A stretch of DNA of 41,111 bases, taken from positions 1-41,111 of the forward strand of contig JBHHZE010000031.1 in assembly GCA_046757925.1 (NCBI GenBank), read 5' to 3'. The notes under the pieces were generated by a model. The model did no database searches. It had not been told where the DNA came from and saw only the letters and a program-made list of their open reading frames with translations. Shown here piece by piece: positions 25,135 to 33,444 of this stretch. This stretch comes from JAZDCZ01 sp046757925. GTDB lineage: Bacteria > Gemmatimonadota > Gemmatimonadetes > Gemmatimonadales > GWC2-71-9. The translations under genes and the position numbers were made by a program. Positions within the stretch are counted from its first letter, which is position 1; every line of letters begins with the position of its first letter.

Positions 25135-25937
25135 AACTTACCTCTCAACCGTTCCTTGGCAGGCAACACCTCCAGACAAGTCGTCCACCAACCTGTTCTG
25201 ATCGTTGCGATGAACTCCTCCGGTAAGTGCTCATCGCGCATCTCATCTGCGAGTGACTCGTGGTCGTACGGCAGTGCGACGAACTCGGCTTTCATTGCAG
25301 ATCCGGTCGCCTCGATCATCGTATACCAGATATCTGTCCGGCCGTCGTTGGCAGGACGGCCGATCGCTCCGACATTGACATACCACTTGTTTGGCCCGAT
25401 GCGACGCTGCCAGTGGAGCCCGGTATGGGTACCGAGCAGTACATCGCAGTCGAAGTCTCGGGCGAGCTTCTGGAGGAAATGCGTCGGCGTTGCCGACTCC
25501 CAGAGGAACTCGTTCATCTGACGGGGACTGCCATGACAACAAAGAGTGTCCAACCGACCCAAGCGGAATCGAAATTCAGTGGGCAAAGTGTTGAGCCACT
25601 CACGATGTGCGATCGAGGTGTTCGTGAACGTGTAATCGTATGAGATCGCCGCGAAATAATTGTCGCGAGGGTCGGTGTATCCACACTGGCAGTCACCTAG
25701 CCCACGTCCCACCGAGTCGTCATAATTCCCCCGCATGACCTGGATGTCATGCTGATCGAGCAGCGGAAATACCTTGTCGGGCGAAGGTCCGAAAGCTCCC
25801 AGATCTCCCAGACAAAAGATTTGCTCGGCGCCCCGACCGCGAGCGTCACGTATCACCGCATCTAACGCTATGTGATTGGAGTAGACTCCACCAAACACTG
25901 CTATTCTCGAATAACTCTCGACCGTTGCCTGCCTCAT
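25131..25937 (-). CDS. Atypical calcineurin-like metallophosphoesterase family protein
   Basis: 268 residues with the calcineurin-like phosphoesterase layout: strand IAVFGGVYSN, CLGDLGAFG (G44-D45), MRGNYDDS (N71), CCHGSP (H135), LLGTHTG (H171) and a final VNVGAIGRP. Two metal-ligand motifs are altered. The usual D-x-H at the first strand is G17-V-Y19, and GNH is GN-Y72. At least one metal site should therefore be lost or changed, so the protein may be a binder, a one-metal enzyme or act on an unusual substrate. Its ATG overlaps the radical SAM stop as ATGA, implying translational coupling. I believe this variant is a conserved subfamily, but that is from memory. Confidence 0.75.
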   Translation of the reverse strand: MRQATVESYSRIAVFGGVYSNHIALDAVIRDARGRGAEQIFCLGDLGAFGPSPDKVFPLLDQHDIQVMRGNYDDSVGRGLGDCQCGYTDPRDNYFAAISYDYTFTNTSIAHREWLNTLPTEFRFRLGRLDTLCCHGSPRQMNEFLWESATPTHFLQKLARDFDCDVLLGTHTGLHWQRRIGPNKWYVNVGAIGRPANDGRTDIWYTMIEATGSAMKAEFVALPYDHESLADEMRDEHLPEEFIATIRTGWWTTCLEVLPAKERLRGKF

Positions 25938-26848
25938 GCCGGGCTTCCACGCCCCAGGGTGACGTTCGAGCAGATCGCACCACTCCTATAACATGTGTAG
26001 CAAGCCTGCTCTCCCAGAGTAGTTCGAGTCTTCGCCGCTTCGGCCAGATTATCTCCTAAGCGGGCGGTCGGGTAGTCCACCAGAATCGGACATGCATAGA
26101 CTCCGCGTGCGGTTACCAGTCTGGCTCGCGTGCACAATAGTTGATCCAGATCGTAGCCGGCCAGCATCTCGTGGGTTATGCGCTCATAGGTCGCGTAGGC
26201 CCGTGACCGCGATGCCTCTGCCCCGATCAACAGTGGTGGAATGATCTTTATCCTCGCCCGGTGATAGTTGACCCCCGCCAGGATTTCGCGAAAGTCCTCG
26301 ATGATTCGATCGTGCTGGTCGTCGGGCCAGCTTTGCATGGCAGTGATAATGGGGAGGAATCCGGCTGCAACCAGACGCTCGACCCCCCCCAGGGCACGAC
26401 GAAACGTTCCCGTGCCCCGAATCGCATCGTTGCTCTGCTCGGACACGCCGTCGATGCTTACTCGGAACTCCAAGGAATAGGGTGAGGTGGCTGCCACGGT
26501 GGCCAGCGCCGCGACACGCCTGTCTGTCAGGAGCGTGGCATTGGTGAGAACCGTCGTGGGGCCGAGAGCTAAGGCATCGCCCAGGATCTCGACCATCTCG
26601 CGGTTCATGAACGGCTCTCCGCCGGTGAAGTAGTATTCCTTGACACCCAGCTCCGCGGACTCGTCCAGTGCCCGTCGTACAGTGTCCCGGTCCATGAACC
26701 AGAAGCTGTGATTGTCCGGTGAGCAGCTAATGAAGCAGTGGGTGCACCGCAGGTTGCACACGGTGCCGGCAACTTGAAACCAGAGTTGGTCGAGAGCCGT
26801 CAGCGGAACGGTTGGAGACGATGCGGCGTCGTGGCTTGATTGGACCAT
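25934..26848 (-). CDS. Radical SAM enzyme with SPASM-like C-terminal cysteines
   Basis: About 304 residues from ATG 26848. The open frame reaches 27208, but that part runs antisense to ferrochelatase and is not credible. C31-x3-C35-x2-C38 (CNLRCTHC) binds the radical SAM [4Fe-4S] cluster, and GGEP (76-79) is the SAM motif. The C-terminus has C-x9-G-x3-C (CTRARLVTARGVYAC) and CYTCYRSGAIC (C-x2-C-x5-C), which resembles a SPASM/twitch domain holding auxiliary clusters. Such enzymes modify peptides, proteins or cofactors. No precursor-peptide gene is visible nearby. The 75-base divergent gap to ferrochelatase hints at a haem-linked role, and the ATGA overlap ties it to the phosphoesterase. No clear ribosome site; a leaderless transcript is possible. 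Confidence 0.85.
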   Translation of the reverse strand: MVQSSHDAASSPTVPLTALDQLWFQVAGTVCNLRCTHCFISCSPDNHSFWFMDRDTVRRALDESAELGVKEYYFTGGEPFMNREMVEILGDALALGPTTVLTNATLLTDRRVAALATVAATSPYSLEFRVSIDGVSEQSNDAIRGTGTFRRALGGVERLVAAGFLPIITAMQSWPDDQHDRIIEDFREILAGVNYHRARIKIIPPLLIGAEASRSRAYATYERITHEMLAGYDLDQLLCTRARLVTARGVYACPILVDYPTARLGDNLAEAAKTRTTLGEQACYTCYRSGAICSNVTLGRGSPA

Positions 26849-26923
26849 GTAGGATAGTATTCTGGTGCCGCGGAGAACGAAAGCCGTCGTACGACATCGG
26901 GTTCGCTGAGATGGAGAGATAAC

Positions 26924-27865
26924 ATGGGGAAGTCGGCAACCGGGCCTGACACCGGTATCCTCTTGATGGCGTACGGTACATCGCCAACCACAGAAGAGCG
27001 TGATGTGCGCAACTTTTTGCGGCACATAGTCGAGTTTTATAGAGCGGCTGAGCCGACAGATGAAGCCGTGGAGGCTTTGCGAAAAAGACTGATCAAGGTT
27101 GGTGGGTCGCCGCTGTACGACATCACCGCTCGGGTTGCCGCTTCGTTGCAGCAGGAGATGGACCGCAGGTCGCCTGGTGCATTCGTTGTGCGAACCGCGA
27201 TGAAGCACTCACCACCCCACATAGGCACAGCGGTACAGGCAATCAACCGGAGCGGTGTGCGACGAGCCGTTGCTGTGGCTCTTGCACCGTTCAGTTCGCG
27301 TCTGAGCACCGAGGGCTACTACCGTCTAGTGACGAGGTCCACCGAAGAACAACCGGGCTCATTGTACTGGAAGTTTGCGGGACCCTGGCATATTCACCCC
27401 TTGTTCGTGCAGTTGTGGGAAAAACTGATTCAGGATGCCAGGTGCAGAATGGCGAGTGATCCCCTCGTGGTCTTTACCAATCATAGTCTCCCTGTTCGAG
27501 TAACGGCGTGGAACGATCCGTACCCGGCGGAGTTCAATGAAGCAGCGAGCGCAATCGCAAATCGGTGCGGTCTCGAGCGCTGGACGACCGCGTACCAGAG
27601 CGCCGGTACGAGTGGAGGTGGGTGGCTTGGCCCCAGTCTTGATGACGTGTTGAGAAAACATGCGTCCCAAGGCTGCCGAGAGTTTCTGGTGGCACCGGTC
27701 GGCTTTCTCACGGATCACCTGGAGATTTTGTACGATCTGGACGTTGAGGCGCAGTCGGTTGCGCGCCGTCTGGGAGTCCGTTTGGACCGGACCGCCATGC
27801 CGAACGATGGCGCGACGTTGGTGGAACTTCTCGCGAACATCGTGCTAGAAACTCTGGCCTGCTAG
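26924..27865 (+). CDS. cpfC: Ferrochelatase, coproporphyrin III type likely
   Basis: 313 residues; GGAGAG seven bases before the ATG. It resembles the Bacillus subtilis enzyme throughout: LLMAYGTS with Y17, LKHxxP-like KHSPPHIG, LAPFSSRLS, catalytic H187 in FTNHSLP, DPYPAEF, WLGPSLDDVL, and E267 in LTDHLEILYD. H187 and E267 correspond to B. subtilis H183 and E264. The tyrosine at the MAYG position is the one that contacts the metal in coproporphyrin ferrochelatases, so I infer insertion of iron into coproporphyrin III (last-but-one step of the coproporphyrin-dependent haem route). It was also called hemH. No other haem genes are here. It ends within a shared CTAG with the next, convergent gene. 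Confidence 0.92.
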   Translation: MGKSATGPDTGILLMAYGTSPTTEERDVRNFLRHIVEFYRAAEPTDEAVEALRKRLIKVGGSPLYDITARVAASLQQEMDRRSPGAFVVRTAMKHSPPHIGTAVQAINRSGVRRAVAVALAPFSSRLSTEGYYRLVTRSTEEQPGSLYWKFAGPWHIHPLFVQLWEKLIQDARCRMASDPLVVFTNHSLPVRVTAWNDPYPAEFNEAASAIANRCGLERWTTAYQSAGTSGGGWLGPSLDDVLRKHASQGCREFLVAPVGFLTDHLEILYDLDVEAQSVARRLGVRLDRTAMPNDGATLVELLANIVLETLAC

Positions 27866-28761
27866 CGGGCGAACGGCAGCTTTGTGCTGAGGCTCGTCAC
27901 CAACTGTGCGCCGTTCGGGAAGTTTCTGCCCGAGATCGAAAACTTTACGCCAACTTCCGCCCAAAGATCTTTTACGACGTTGACGGAGCCGGAGAGCTGT
28001 GTGGAAAGCAGCCGGCGCGTGGCATTCGATACCTTGAGACCTTCCACGGTCCACGCCCTGCCAAACAGTCCGTCAGTTGTGACTTTGAGCAGGGTCCTGC
28101 TCGTAGGGTTGACCCCGACCTCGGTCAGGAATGCATACTCACCGCTGGGGTCTTTCTGTTTATTCGTGTTTTTCAGTCGGGCCCGGTAGCCCACCCAAGC
28201 GATCGAGTAGATCGGCAACGGCCAAAAAGAGTGCCCGATCTCGCCCCATCCCTCGAAATCCCACTGGCCCTCTCCCGCCGGGACCGTGCGGGCGTCAAGC
28301 GGAGAGGTCCCGATTGGGGCCTTGGCGCCCACTCTGATGGCTATAGGCGTACTGCCGCCCAGATCAGTGAGCTTCCATCGCAGCCACCAGCGGACATCTC
28401 CGATCTCCAGGCCCGACCTGAGGGTGTCACCCTTAGCGCCCAGGGTCCCCTTTTGGTTGAACCGGAGGTCGAAGAAGGATGCTTGCACCCACAGGTCCAC
28501 GTTCCTGTGCAGGCCTGTAATGACGTCGATGAATATGGCGCGCGCATCCGACGTGGCCTTTGGCAGGAAATCGTCATCGTCGCCCAGTTCGTTGAATCGC
28601 CGGTCGGTGCTCTGTCTCAGGTATGCAACCTTGACCCAGGTCCGGCCGGGCGCTCCCTGGGTCCACTGGGCCGCTGCGGGCTGGGCGAACACGATGATGG
28701 CGAGCAGTGCGAGTGCACTGTTCGCTGCGGCTCTATGACACTGCGGCGGTTGCGGTTTCAT
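27862..28761 (-). CDS. Exported protein, possible outer-membrane beta barrel
   Basis: 299 residues with a signal peptide (about 1-31, ending QPAAAQW). The mature part is rich in alternating polar/aromatic strands (WVKVAYLRQS, VDLWVQASFFDLRF, VRWWLRWKLTDL, SIAWVGYRARL, DLWAEVGVKFSIS), the texture of an outer-membrane barrel. Its last residues are KLPFAR rather than a terminal aromatic residue, so barrel assembly is not certain. No specific family recognised. Its TAG stop lies within the same CTAG as the ferrochelatase stop. The ribosome site is weak. Confidence 0.65.
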   Translation of the reverse strand: MKPQPPQCHRAAANSALALLAIIVFAQPAAAQWTQGAPGRTWVKVAYLRQSTDRRFNELGDDDDFLPKATSDARAIFIDVITGLHRNVDLWVQASFFDLRFNQKGTLGAKGDTLRSGLEIGDVRWWLRWKLTDLGGSTPIAIRVGAKAPIGTSPLDARTVPAGEGQWDFEGWGEIGHSFWPLPIYSIAWVGYRARLKNTNKQKDPSGEYAFLTEVGVNPTSRTLLKVTTDGLFGRAWTVEGLKVSNATRRLLSTQLSGSVNVVKDLWAEVGVKFSISGRNFPNGAQLVTSLSTKLPFAR

Positions 28762-28880
28762 GGTTTGTTTCGTTGAGAGTGAAATTCGGCATATCCTTCA
28801 GGAACACTCAATGATCACTCTCAGTTCCGGTAGAGGCGAGGGCGGAACGTCGCGCATCCAACAACTGTTAGATATGGAGT

Positions 28881-30731
28881 ATGATAGAACTGGTACGACA
28901 TCGGATATCCCGCGCCTTCGGGAATTGGCCGCAATCGCCAAGCGTAGTGCTGCTGGCGGGAGTACTCTTTGTGCTCCCCGGCATCCATCCTCTCTTGCGC
29001 GCGTTTGTGGGAGAGCCGTCTCACCTGCTGTGGTTTGTCCACGTACTTCCCGTGGCGCTGGCGGCATTCGCCTGGGGTATCACGGGTGCTCTTGCGGTGA
29101 TCCCCGCGAGTGTGCTGCTCGTAATGGGGGGGGAACTGGTCTTCGGGGCGGGATACGGGAGTGGTGCGGATGTCGATACCGTCGTCGCACTGGGGCTGTC
29201 AGTCGGTCTTACCGAGATTCTTGTCGCAGCGTTTGCGATCCGCGTCAGGAGTGCTGAACGACTGGGTGCGGATCTCAGAAGCCTGGCAATCACGGCCCTC
29301 GGCTCGTCTACCGTCGCGATGTTTATCGTGGAGCAAGATGGGCGTATTAGATACTCAAACTCCGCCGCCAACGATTTGTTCTCCGGGGGAGTTGGAAACT
29401 TGGTGGGCAAGGACATTAGTTCAGTCGTGGGCGACGAATTGATGTCCACCGATGTGTGCTGCTCTGCTGGAACCCGCCAGGTCGTTGCGCGAGCGACCAC
29501 CGGCCGGCTGTTCCCAGCAGAATTTCATATGTCGCCTATCCGGACCGATGGAGAGGAGCCTTCGGCCTGGCTCTTGAGCGTCCACGACAGAACGGACGAA
29601 CTCAAGAAAGAGGAAGGTGACAGGCGGGCACGGGCACTGAGTGAGTTGGGTTCGGTTGCGGCGGGAATCGCCCACGAACTGAATAACCCTTTGACCAGCG
29701 TGGCGACCTACGGGGAGCTATTGTCAGATTTCGCTAGCTCGCTAGATCTTGAGGTGGCGGAGCTGGTAGACGCCATGGTTCATGAGAGCCGTCGGGCATC
29801 CCAGATTGGGCGCCAGTTGTTGAAGCGTGTCCGCAAGGAAGGTAAGGATCGTGAGCCATTCGACGTAAACGCGGTGGTGCGTGAAGCGCTTGCATCGAGG
29901 CGGCGCCAATTCGTGGCTCACGGCGTGCGAGTTGAAGCGTCGCTGAGCCATGAGGTGCTCCCTGTGGTCGGTGATGCCGGCGAGATCGAGCAGATCATCG
30001 TCAACTTGTTCGCCAATGCCGAATTCGCGATGTACGATGCGAACGGGGGTGGTGTCCTGCGGGTCACTACCGCATTGAGGGAAAACCTGGTCGAGTTGTG
30101 CATCGAGGATAACGGTCCGGGGATTCCGCCGGAAATCCTTCCCAACGTCCTGGAGCCCTTCGTTTCCACCAAGGGCGACCAAGGTACCGGGCTTGGCCTG
30201 GCCATCGCTCGCAGGATCGCCCGATCGCACGGTGGGGAACTCGAGGCCGGTAACGTCCCGACTGGTGGCGCAACTTTTCGCCTCACTCTCCCGACTCAGG
30301 CCTCTCTCAAGCTATCGGCGCCGGCTGGTGAGCGCCCGGATGCGAGCCTGTGGCCGGCCGGGAGGCGTGTGAGGGTTTTGATCGTTGATGACGAACGGGG
30401 AATCCGTCATTCCGTGGGCAGGCTGCTCACCCGGCGGGGCTTGGAGGTGGAGACGGTTGACAATGTTCCCGCAGCACTGGAGAAGATCGATTCTGGCCCC
30501 CTATTCGACGCCATATTCTGCGACTTCCACTTGGCAGGTGCGACCGGCATATCTCTCTACAACGAGCTTTGCAAGCGTGATCCTCTCCTTGCCAAGCGTT
30601 TCGTTTTGATGACCGGAGATATCTTGGGAGCGGATGCCTCGCGTTTCTTAGAAGAGACCGGTTGTCCCTATCTTGCTAAGCCTTTTGAAGCCAACGAGTT
30701 GGTGGCTCTAGCCCACCGGCTCGCCGCCTAG
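28881..30731 (+). CDS. Hybrid sensor histidine kinase (membrane - PAS - HisKA - HATPase - receiver)
   Basis: 616 residues. Three or four membrane helices (about 20-120) are followed by a PAS domain (MFIVEQDGRIRYSNSAA), a HisKA domain with phosphoacceptor H265 (GIAHELNNPLTSV, the NtrB-like form), and an HATPase domain with N box (NLFANAEFAM), G1 (DNGPGIPPE) and G2 (GTGLGLAIA). A C-terminal receiver has VDDE, phosphoacceptor D548 (CDFHLAG) and K600 (LAKPF). The periplasmic loops are short, so the signal may be sensed in the membrane or by PAS. There is no DNA-binding output domain or separate regulator nearby, so the receiver may regulate the kinase itself or pass phosphate on. GGAG is unusually close to the ATG, so the start is uncertain. 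Confidence 0.9.
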   Translation: MIELVRHRISRAFGNWPQSPSVVLLAGVLFVLPGIHPLLRAFVGEPSHLLWFVHVLPVALAAFAWGITGALAVIPASVLLVMGGELVFGAGYGSGADVDTVVALGLSVGLTEILVAAFAIRVRSAERLGADLRSLAITALGSSTVAMFIVEQDGRIRYSNSAANDLFSGGVGNLVGKDISSVVGDELMSTDVCCSAGTRQVVARATTGRLFPAEFHMSPIRTDGEEPSAWLLSVHDRTDELKKEEGDRRARALSELGSVAAGIAHELNNPLTSVATYGELLSDFASSLDLEVAELVDAMVHESRRASQIGRQLLKRVRKEGKDREPFDVNAVVREALASRRRQFVAHGVRVEASLSHEVLPVVGDAGEIEQIIVNLFANAEFAMYDANGGGVLRVTTALRENLVELCIEDNGPGIPPEILPNVLEPFVSTKGDQGTGLGLAIARRIARSHGGELEAGNVPTGGATFRLTLPTQASLKLSAPAGERPDASLWPAGRRVRVLIVDDERGIRHSVGRLLTRRGLEVETVDNVPAALEKIDSGPLFDAIFCDFHLAGATGISLYNELCKRDPLLAKRFVLMTGDILGADASRFLEETGCPYLAKPFEANELVALAHRLAA

Positions 30732-30794
30732 TGCTCGTGAGTCGGGAACCCTATTTTGTGCAAGGTTGTTATTTTTGATGCATCGCCGTGAGTA

Positions 30795-30856
30795 GCGCGG
30801 TGGCGCCTCGATGCCCCGCGCGCTGGTATCGAGTACTACCCTTTTTACTCCTTAGG
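30795..30856 (+). promoter_or_regulatory. Structured leader with overlapping hairpins before a secreted-protein gene
   Basis: GCGCGG/CCGCGC (30795-30800 with 30816-30821) and CTCGAT/ATCGAG (30807-30812 with 30828-30833) cannot form together because they interleave. A third pairing, GAGTA/TACTC (30831-30835 with 30846-30850), uses bases next to the strong AGGAGG ribosome site. The layout allows alternative folds that hide or expose the site. It matches no known riboswitch that I recognise. Confidence 0.3.
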
Positions 30857-30864
30857 AGGAAAGT

Positions 30865-31257
30865 ATGCTGAAGCGTCTCATGGTCGGCGTTGGTGCAGCG
30901 GCGTTACTCGCACTGCCGTCGATGGCTCAGGCACAGAAGATGAAAATGCCGCCGATGCCAAAGGGCCACCAGGCGTCCATCACCGGCACAGTGATCGACG
31001 TGTCATGTAAGTTTGGGCACAACCTCACCGGTGACGGACATCGGATGTGTGCCCAGGTATGCGCCGACAAGGGCATTCCACTCGCCATCCTCGGCAGCGA
31101 CGGCAAGCTTTACATGCCGATCAGCGAAGGGATGCCGGGCGAGGGTGCGAACGCACAGCTCAAGCCGTTCGCCGAGCAGAAGGTGCGCATCAGCGGGATG
31201 GTGTACGATGCTGGTGGGGCAAATGCAGTGGTGATCAAGGAGATTAAGAAGGCTTGA
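30865..31257 (+). CDS. Secreted small protein with conserved Cys/His motif
   Basis: 130 residues; a strong AGGAGG lies before the ATG. Signal peptide (MLKRLMVGVGAAALLALPSMAQAQ), a Met/Lys/Pro linker, then a beta domain with C48, H52, H59, C62 and C66 (VSCKFGH...GHRMCAQVCADKGIPLAIL). Related short periplasmic proteins with a CA..C...G.P signature exist but have no assigned role. The spacing suits metal or haem binding or a redox-active thiol pair. The last codon overlaps the start of the downstream thioredoxin gene (TTGA), so the two are made together and may be redox partners. Confidence 0.75.
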   Translation: MLKRLMVGVGAAALLALPSMAQAQKMKMPPMPKGHQASITGTVIDVSCKFGHNLTGDGHRMCAQVCADKGIPLAILGSDGKLYMPISEGMPGEGANAQLKPFAEQKVRISGMVYDAGGANAVVIKEIKKA

Positions 31258-32840
31258 CCGAATCACCATCACGCAGTGAGACGGGCCGGGGAGTGCTTCC
31301 TCGGCCCGTACTCTTAGCTGCCGGCGTCATCCTGATCGTAGGCGGAGTCGTTGCCGCGGGACGGCTGCGTGATTCCGCTGCGCCGCGCCGAGGTCCCATA
31401 GCGGAACCCAACCCCGCCGCACAGCCACCGGTAGCGCGGGTGGAGGCAGGAATTCGCCACATAGATGTAGGCGAGCCCGCGGAATGGCCCATCCTCGATA
31501 CCGTTCCGCCCACAGATCCATCCAGATTGCTGTGGTTTAGGGGACAGCCGGCCCAGCGACTGGCCGATGGCGGGAGTGTCGTGTTGGACGGCGGCGGTGG
31601 GATAATCCGATTCGACGACGAATTGCGGGTTCATCGTGTCAGGGCAAAACTACAAGGGCGAATCCCCGTCAGTGTGGCGGCAGATACGGGCAACGGGTAC
31701 TGGATCGCGGATGCGAGCGGTGATGTTAGCAGGATATCCTCCGACGGAAACGTCGTGGACACCATGGTGGCCCCGTTCGCCTTCCCCGAGATCTTCTCGA
31801 GTCCGGCGGGCGACGATGTTTGGGTCGTACGGTCCAACCAGCATTGGGCCTATCGTTTGGCCAAGCCGGATGAGCCGTTGTTGGCTCGGCTCGATCCGGC
31901 TGGCAACACGGTAAAGCAACTCGGCGGCATCCAGGTACCGCAGCACGTTCTCCTGGCCGATCTGGCAAACGCCGGCCGGTTGGTGGTGGATGATACCACC
32001 GTGTTCTACGCCCCGTTCATTCGCGATGAGCTGATTGCGATGAACCGTGAGGGCGACACTCTGTGGGTTGCACATCGCGGTCTCGAGCAGGCTGTCGACG
32101 AGCCGCGCTTTGTAGTGGAAAAGGGCGGCTCACCCTACATCGACTATGCGCCGGTCAATCTCGGCATCGCAAAGGGCCCCGACGGGTTGCTCTATGTGCT
32201 GAGCATTCAAGGAACCGTGACCGACACAGCCAGGCTGGACGGATTCGATCCTGCGACGGGTGCTCTGATTCGCTCGGTGAGGGTAGAGTCTGATGTTACC
32301 GTCTCGGTCGACGAGGCAGGTCGCATCTACAAACTGGATCCGTTCCGGCTCATCACTGGGGTCGCGCCACGAGAGCGGGAAGAGTTCAGCGACTTCGATC
32401 TTCCGACGCTCGAAGGGACGAGGATGACGTCGGACGATCTTCGAGGGAAGGTGGTGTTGGTGAATCTGTGGGCGAGTTGGTGTGGGCCGTGCCGCGAGGA
32501 AATGCCGGCGTTGGATTCGCTACAGGCGGGCATCGACAACCCGGATTTCATGTTCATCACGCTCAACGAGGACGTGGCCGCGTCGGATGCACAGGCGTTC
32601 ATCGACGAGTTTGGCTTCGATTTTCCCGTGGTGCTGGGTGGTGGCGGGCTTCGCAGCAAGTATCACTATATCGGGCTCCCGACAACGATCCTGGTGGATC
32701 GCGAGGGACGCGAAATCGAGCGGTGGGTGGGGTACGCCGGTGAGGAGCAGTTGCAAACGATTCGCGCATTGGCGGAGGCGGAACTTGCCCGCGAGGGAGC
32801 GGGCGGACACCACCACGCCGGGATGGACATGGGGCGTTGA
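31254..32840 (+). CDS. Membrane-anchored beta-propeller fused to TlpA-like thioredoxin
   Basis: 528 residues. The TTG start overlaps the upstream TGA as TTGA; AAGGAG is about ten bases upstream. One membrane helix (about 18-36) anchors the protein with its bulk in the periplasm. Residues 65-365 look like repeated four-strand blades (NHL/6-bladed type; GSVVLDGGGGIIRF, GNGYWIADASGDVSR, DGLLYVLSIQG, EAGRIYK). Residues 378-510 are a TlpA/ResA thioredoxin domain with WC410GPC413 and the cis-proline loop GLPTT. It ends in a His/Met tail (GGHHHAGMDMGR) that may bind metal. It probably reduces disulfides on an exported client, for which the upstream Cys protein is the obvious candidate. The fusion is not a common architecture. 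Confidence 0.85.
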   Translation: MTESPSRSETGRGVLPRPVLLAAGVILIVGGVVAAGRLRDSAAPRRGPIAEPNPAAQPPVARVEAGIRHIDVGEPAEWPILDTVPPTDPSRLLWFRGQPAQRLADGGSVVLDGGGGIIRFDDELRVHRVRAKLQGRIPVSVAADTGNGYWIADASGDVSRISSDGNVVDTMVAPFAFPEIFSSPAGDDVWVVRSNQHWAYRLAKPDEPLLARLDPAGNTVKQLGGIQVPQHVLLADLANAGRLVVDDTTVFYAPFIRDELIAMNREGDTLWVAHRGLEQAVDEPRFVVEKGGSPYIDYAPVNLGIAKGPDGLLYVLSIQGTVTDTARLDGFDPATGALIRSVRVESDVTVSVDEAGRIYKLDPFRLITGVAPREREEFSDFDLPTLEGTRMTSDDLRGKVVLVNLWASWCGPCREEMPALDSLQAGIDNPDFMFITLNEDVAASDAQAFIDEFGFDFPVVLGGGGLRSKYHYIGLPTTILVDREGREIERWVGYAGEEQLQTIRALAEAELAREGAGGHHHAGMDMGR

Positions 32841-32851
32841 CACCTCTATGT

Positions 32852-32872
32852 CGGGCTCATGCCCGGTGTTTT
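32852..32872 (+). terminator. Probable intrinsic terminator after the thioredoxin gene
   Basis: CGGGC/GCCCG with a TCAT loop (32852-32865), followed by GTGTTTTC. The flanking ACACC/GGTGT can extend the stem. It lies between convergent genes. Confidence 0.5.
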
Positions 32873-33444
32873 CAGTCTAACACCGATTCCAGCTGGCGTC
32901 GCTGACGCAACCTCCGAGCCGTCAGCCACACGACGAGCAGCATTATTCCCATGAAGCCGGAGGCTGGACCGGGGTTGTGCCTGTAGAATGTCGCGAATCC
33001 CATCCCCGACATCGTAAACAGGGCCGCACCGGGAAGGATCCCAATCGCTGTAGTCCAAAAGAAAGTCCAGCGCCGGATCGGAGTGAGTCCGGCCCCCCAG
33101 TTGACGGCGGTGAAGGCAACTGCGGGAAGGAGTCTCAGGAACAGGAGTCCGGGCCAACTCGCCGCCACCACGAGGCGGTCGGCCTTAGCGATGGTGGTGG
33201 GAGACATGAGCCGCTCACTCAGCGGCCGTCCCCAGCGTCGCGACAGTTCGAAGCTCACCAGGGCACCGGCGACGGCCCCGCCCCAGGTGATCGCAATTCC
33301 CAGTGCAGGGCCGAAGACCATGCCATTGATCATCGCCGGTATCTCGGCGGGGATTGGCAGTATGGCCACAACAGTCATGAAGACGGGCGCCAGGACGTAG
33401 GTCCATGGCCCCGCGTTCTCTATGAAATCTACTATCGCATCCAT
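32872..33444 (-). CDS. VTT/TVP38 (DedA-related) membrane protein
   Basis: 190 residues, four to five membrane helices. The VTT-domain features are present: an early AILPIPAEIPAMINGMVFGPALG segment, FELSRRWGR, and FLRLLPAVAFTAVNWGAGLTPI followed by a helix with GILPGAALFTMSG. DedA/TVP38 relatives act as lipid scramblases or carriers; the exact substrate is unknown. There is no ribosome site before the ATG at 33444. A short unrecognised frame upstream overlaps its start by 13 bases. Confidence 0.85.
   Translation of the reverse strand: MDAIVDFIENAGPWTYVLAPVFMTVVAILPIPAEIPAMINGMVFGPALGIAITWGGAVAGALVSFELSRRWGRPLSERLMSPTTIAKADRLVVAASWPGLLFLRLLPAVAFTAVNWGAGLTPIRRWTFFWTTAIGILPGAALFTMSGMGFATFYRHNPGPASGFMGIMLLVVWLTARRLRQRRQLESVLD

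Noticed and set aside
26849..27208. N-terminal extension of the radical SAM gene by 120 residues
   Set aside because: It runs antisense to the well-conserved ferrochelatase start, and the extra residues show no domain.
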